From NCBI RefSeq assembly GCF_034119845.1, contig NZ_CP139420.1:3474001-3538000 (forward strand): a stretch of DNA of 64,000 bases, written 5' to 3'. This stretch comes from Flavobacterium sp. NG2 (GTDB lineage Bacteria > Bacteroidota > Bacteroidia > Flavobacteriales > Flavobacteriaceae). Positions 60,974-64,000 of this stretch are shown piece by piece. Within the stretch, counting starts at the first letter, position 1; each line of letters opens with the position of its first letter. Both the position numbers and the translations under genes were made by a program. Below the pieces are notes generated by a model, which saw nothing but the letters and a program-made list of their open reading frames with translations, was not told the origin of the DNA and did not search any database.

Positions 60974-62770
60974 TTAAAGTGATACTTGGAGTACTTCTTT
61001 ATTTTTCTTTACCGCATCTATTTCGTAGAAACGTTTTATGTTTTTTCCTTCTCCTACCTCAATCGTATATTTACCCGATTGCATTACCTTAGGTTGGAAC
61101 TGATTTCCTTTAATTCTCAAAGATAAAATCACTTCGCTGGTATAATAATTTCGTACTGTTACCACTTGATTGGCTTGATTTATTTTGATGATTGGTAATT
61201 CAAAACCGTCTTTTATTTTAAAATTATCCAGCTGCGAAAAAGTTACTGGCCAGCCATTATAAGGTTTACTTCCTGGTGCAAACATATCCACATTACGTTC
61301 CCAACATTCAAAAGTGGTTTCTCTTTTTTCCTTATTGAATTTAATGATTCCGTATCCAGCGGCTCTTCCTTTTAACAAATCTTCTCTTGGTGTATTGTCC
61401 TTATGCGTAGGATTTGCCACGGCGTGAACTGTCATTTTGTTATGGAAAGCATCTTCGTATTCCCCTGTATAATCTGGCATTCCTTTGATATGATTCTTTC
61501 CTTTTTCTTCAGGATTCCACCAACGCATCCAAAAATTGGCAGCAGCCGGTACTGCAAAAGAATAGCCTGCATTATTCCAGTCTTCAATACCATGTTGTAC
61601 GACTGAACCTAGATGTTGGTCACCTGCTATCATACAGGAATAACTTTTTCTAATCACACTCAAAGCTTTGTTTCTCCCTGCTTGTGGCCAGCCATTGGAA
61701 TCGGTACTGTATCCTTGTTTTTTATCAATTGTAGGTGAATGAGTAGCTAAATTCGTAAAGATGGTTTGTGACAAAACGGCTTTCATCTCGGCATCTTTCC
61801 ACTTAGTAGTCCAGTCTTCCAGAAAATCTAGCTGTCTTTGGCCTAACAAACTTGCACCTTCAACGTTCATATCTCTAGTATCAGAATAGTGTTTTTTTTC
61901 TAAAACTCTTTTGGGTCCCGATTTGAATTTTCGATCTTCAATGATGGCAAAACTAATGCCTCCCCAAGTCATTTGGGTATAATAAACTCCTATTCCTTGC
62001 TCAATAGGTGTTGGGTCGTAAGGGTCTGGCAAATGGCTGGTTTGCGCTCTTTCAACTTCTTTTATATAGGAAACAGGCATATAATAACCGCCTTCGTCCC
62101 CATCGCGAGTGGCAGATTTTCTTCCGCCATCACCCCAAATATTTCCTTGACCCACATCATGATCATCAACCATACAAATAGTTGGTGTATTGCGAATGAT
62201 GTCTCCAAAAGATTCTCCAAACTTTAACCAATATTTATAATGTTCGCTATGGTCATACGCCTGATCTCCTGAGAAGAATAGTACATCTGGTTTTAATTTT
62301 TTTAAATTATCTACAATATCAGTAGCAGGAATTTGCCCGCCATGTCTTTCATACAATGACCAACAGGAAAAAGCAGCCATTGTAATCTCCTTTTTATGGA
62401 TTGGATTTTTTTGAATTGTTCCTTCATAAAAAGCTTTGTTATTGTGTACAACACGGTAAGTTGCCTCCTGAGAATCATCCCATTTTTCGATTCTGAAATG
62501 AGCAGTATATCCAGGATATTCAATTTCTGATTCCTGAACGGTTTCCCAATCTGCTCCTTTTTTTATTTGGAGTACCGCTCTAAAAGGTTCGTAATCCTTG
62601 ATAGGATAAAACTGAGCCGTCAACTTTACAATGTTGTTATGCACCGTATAAAGTGCAAAACAAATTCGGTCACTAGGTGTTTGATTTCTGGTAATTTCCA
62701 GTACATTCTTTTTTTGTGCGAAAGAAAAATAGCTGAGAATAATAAAAACAAATACAATAATTTTTTTCAT
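60974..62770 (-). CDS. PhoD-like metallophosphoesterase, secreted
   Basis: A 598-residue exported protein (signal peptide about residues 1-19, SFA-Q). An N-terminal sandwich of about 120 residues precedes a calcineurin/PhoD-type domain. Metal-ligand motifs are FFSGDQAYDHSEH (Asp169), VDDHDVGQGN (Asp202-Asp205) and MIAGDQHLGSVVQHG. PhoD enzymes are alkaline phosphodiesterases. Why one heads an operon with GH16, sulfatase and GH3 is unclear. It could release phosphate or act on another ester of the polysaccharide, which is speculation. It is the first gene of its operon, preceded by the terminator of the GH2 gene. Confidence 0.82.
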   Translation of the reverse strand: MKKIIVFVFIILSYFSFAQKKNVLEITRNQTPSDRICFALYTVHNNIVKLTAQFYPIKDYEPFRAVLQIKKGADWETVQESEIEYPGYTAHFRIEKWDDSQEATYRVVHNNKAFYEGTIQKNPIHKKEITMAAFSCWSLYERHGGQIPATDIVDNLKKLKPDVLFFSGDQAYDHSEHYKYWLKFGESFGDIIRNTPTICMVDDHDVGQGNIWGDGGRKSATRDGDEGGYYMPVSYIKEVERAQTSHLPDPYDPTPIEQGIGVYYTQMTWGGISFAIIEDRKFKSGPKRVLEKKHYSDTRDMNVEGASLLGQRQLDFLEDWTTKWKDAEMKAVLSQTIFTNLATHSPTIDKKQGYSTDSNGWPQAGRNKALSVIRKSYSCMIAGDQHLGSVVQHGIEDWNNAGYSFAVPAAANFWMRWWNPEEKGKNHIKGMPDYTGEYEDAFHNKMTVHAVANPTHKDNTPREDLLKGRAAGYGIIKFNKEKRETTFECWERNVDMFAPGSKPYNGWPVTFSQLDNFKIKDGFELPIIKINQANQVVTVRNYYTSEVILSLRIKGNQFQPKVMQSGKYTIEVGEGKNIKRFYEIDAVKKNKEVLQVSL

Positions 62771-62796
62771 AACTAAAATGATTTTATCAACTGATA

Positions 62797-62846
62797 TTGA
62801 AAACGAAAATAAGTGTAACCAAAACCCATTGCGTTTTGGCTACACT
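62797..62846 (-). terminator. Intrinsic terminator of the GH2 gene
   Basis: The arms 62812-62825 and 62833-62846 pair over 14 positions with one mismatch around a 7-nt loop. On the minus strand TATTTTCGTTTTC follows. A second imperfect hairpin lies just upstream at 62859-62890. Confidence 0.75.
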
Positions 62847-62893
62847 AATATAATCATAAGAACATTTAGTTCCTTTTTCTAAATGGTTCTACC

Positions 62894-64000
62894 TTATTTT
62901 ATTTCTATTGCAATTGCATTACTTTTTAAACCTTTGGCAGTAACATTTACGGAGACATTGCTACCTTTTCGTAGGGATTGAATTAAGAGTAAAGCATGAC
63001 CATTATGTGTCTCTACTGTATTCGTTTGATAATCCTGAATACTTTTATTCCAACCATTATCTACACCTAAAACTTTAACCTCTCCTTTTACATCAAAAGT
63101 CAGTTTTGCTTCAGAAGTAGTGACTTCATTTCCGTCCTTATCTACTAATTGCGCAATGACATGAGCCACATCATAACCATCGGCTTTTAACTGCGTTTGG
63201 TCAGTCGTCAAACGAATTTTAACAGGTTCCGAAGTCGTTTTTAATTCGGCTTTTACTTCAGCTCCATCAAATCCTGCTTTGGCTGTCAAGGTACCCGCTT
63301 GGTAAGGCACTGCCCAACGGAAAATACGATCCGGACATTCAGACATGCTTCTTACCCCTAACGAACGTCCGTTTAAGAACAATTCTACTTGTGCAAGATT
63401 AGAACTTACCTCTACAATTACCATTTCGCCTGGGGAATAATTCCAATGGAAATTGGCTCTGCTATTGTTCCATTTCAATTCTTTTTTTGAAGTCTGAATG
63501 AGTTTACCACTCAATTCATCCACTTTGAACTCCGAGTCTTTGACTAGTGTAGTTCCTATGGCGATATTAGGTGTGTTGACCCAAAGACTTTTAAAATAAT
63601 TCCATCCTTGTTTTTTGAAGCCTGCAAAATCCAGTAGATCACCATCCCATCCTTTTTGTGGCCAATCATTATGTGCTTCACCTAAATAATCAATTCCCGT
63701 CCACATAAACATACTAAAGACACCTTGATTTTCTAACACTTGCTTCCAATCGTCCCAAGTTCCTGGACACTCATTAATAGTTACTTGTTTGGTAGGAAAA
63801 TGTTTTTGTGCCCATGGAATGATGACATTTCTATAACTATAACCCGCAATATCCACCGCATCAGCATAGCCACTCACATGACTTACTTGTGGCAAAATCA
63901 AATTGGCCGTTGTAGGTCGGGTATCATCTAATTCTTTTACCCATTTGTTCAGTCTTTGCGCTGTTTCAGTCAAAATGTATTTGCCTTTGTCCCATCCGTC
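62894..64000 (-). CDS. GH2-family beta-galactosidase-type enzyme (partial, 5' end outside window)
   Basis: The C-terminal 368 residues of a GH2 enzyme. The frame stays open to the window edge (DGWDKGKYILTETAQRL at the cut), so the TTG at 63973 is an internal codon, not a start. The end of the catalytic barrel shows the nucleophile-type Glu in VTINECPGTW and the aromatic MWTGIDYLGEAHNDWP. DUF4982-like and Ig-like domains follow (VSSNLAQVELFLNGRSLGVRS; LKADGYDVAHVIAQLVDKDG). GH2 beta-galactosidases trim galactan oligosaccharides from the non-reducing end, which fits the GH16 and sulfatase neighbours. Confidence 0.9.
   Translation of the reverse strand, partial: DGWDKGKYILTETAQRLNKWVKELDDTRPTTANLILPQVSHVSGYADAVDIAGYSYRNVIIPWAQKHFPTKQVTINECPGTWDDWKQVLENQGVFSMFMWTGIDYLGEAHNDWPQKGWDGDLLDFAGFKKQGWNYFKSLWVNTPNIAIGTTLVKDSEFKVDELSGKLIQTSKKELKWNNSRANFHWNYSPGEMVIVEVSSNLAQVELFLNGRSLGVRSMSECPDRIFRWAVPYQAGTLTAKAGFDGAEVKAELKTTSEPVKIRLTTDQTQLKADGYDVAHVIAQLVDKDGNEVTTSEAKLTFDVKGEVKVLGVDNGWNKSIQDYQTNTVETHNGHALLLIQSLRKGSNVSVNVTAKGLKSNAIAIEIK

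Noticed and set aside
1..64000. CRISPR arrays, tRNA/rRNA genes, phage genes and insertion sequences.
   Set aside because: No regularly spaced repeats, tRNA cloverleaf, rRNA segment, integrase or transposase frame was found on reading both strands; the repeats seen are palindromic dispersed elements.

Overview
The window reads as one large polysaccharide-utilisation locus (PUL) from an AT-rich marine-type member of the Bacteroidota, probably Flavobacteriaceae. The evidence is two tandem SusC/SusD/surface-lipoprotein triplets, a hybrid two-component regulator, Bacteroidota lipoprotein signals, a type IX secretion C-terminal domain, and a promoter of the TTTG-N19-TAnnTTTG type. All genes run on the minus strand except a LacI-type regulator and the hybrid sensor, which run on plus. 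No tRNA, rRNA, CRISPR array, transposase or phage gene was seen.

Layout, left to right. (1) 0.1-11.0 kb: an operon read leftwards from a beta-helix protein with a T9SS tail, then an FN3-type lipoprotein, a sulfatase, a 12-repeat BNR propeller, a GH43 with a C-terminal CBM-like domain, and a second sulfatase. (2) 11.2-20.1 kb: sulfatase, DUF5060/apiosidase-like protein, GH29, GH3 and a ThuA-DUF1080 lipoprotein. (3) 20.5-34.0 kb: two paralogous SusC-SusD-SGBP triplets, each closed by a terminator and each preceded by the same 30-bp element at the same distance. (4) 34.4-42.2 kb: a seven-gene sugar-acid operon: MDR dehydrogenase resembling L-galactonate 5-dehydrogenase (LgoD), UxaA, UxaB, lactonase, aldo/keto reductase, FucP-type permease, mutarotase. 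(5) 42.3-47.7 kb (plus strand): LacI regulator and hybrid sensor. (6) 47.9-53.9 kb: a lone GH43-fold enzyme, then KDPG aldolase, KDG kinase, an enolase-superfamily acid-sugar dehydratase-like protein and an ACS-family transporter. (7) 54.0-64.0 kb: sulfatase, GH3, sulfatase, GH16, PhoD-like metallophosphoesterase, and a GH2 cut off by the window end.

How the genes may work together (inference). Surface GH16 and other enzymes cut a sulfated polysaccharide. The SusCD systems import oligosaccharides. Five formylglycine-type sulfatases, GH29, GH2, GH3 and GH43 trim them in the periplasm. The catabolic genes fit a complete oxidative route for L-galactose: mutarotase, FucP, dehydrogenase, lactonase, LgoD (to D-tagaturonate), UxaB (to D-altronate), UxaA (to KDG), KdgK and Eda. 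L-fucose uses homologous first steps, but it lacks the C6 hydroxyl that KdgK must phosphorylate. There is also no uronate isomerase to supply tagaturonate from galacturonate. This favours an L-galactose-containing red-algal galactan (porphyran or agaran type). The GH43, GH140-like, beta-helix and BNR proteins hint at a more decorated polymer, and a fucose-containing glycan is not excluded.

Intergenic spaces hold several palindromic dispersed-repeat families, an operator/promoter for the LacI gene that fixes its start codon, and two candidate regulatory motifs shared among PUL promoters.
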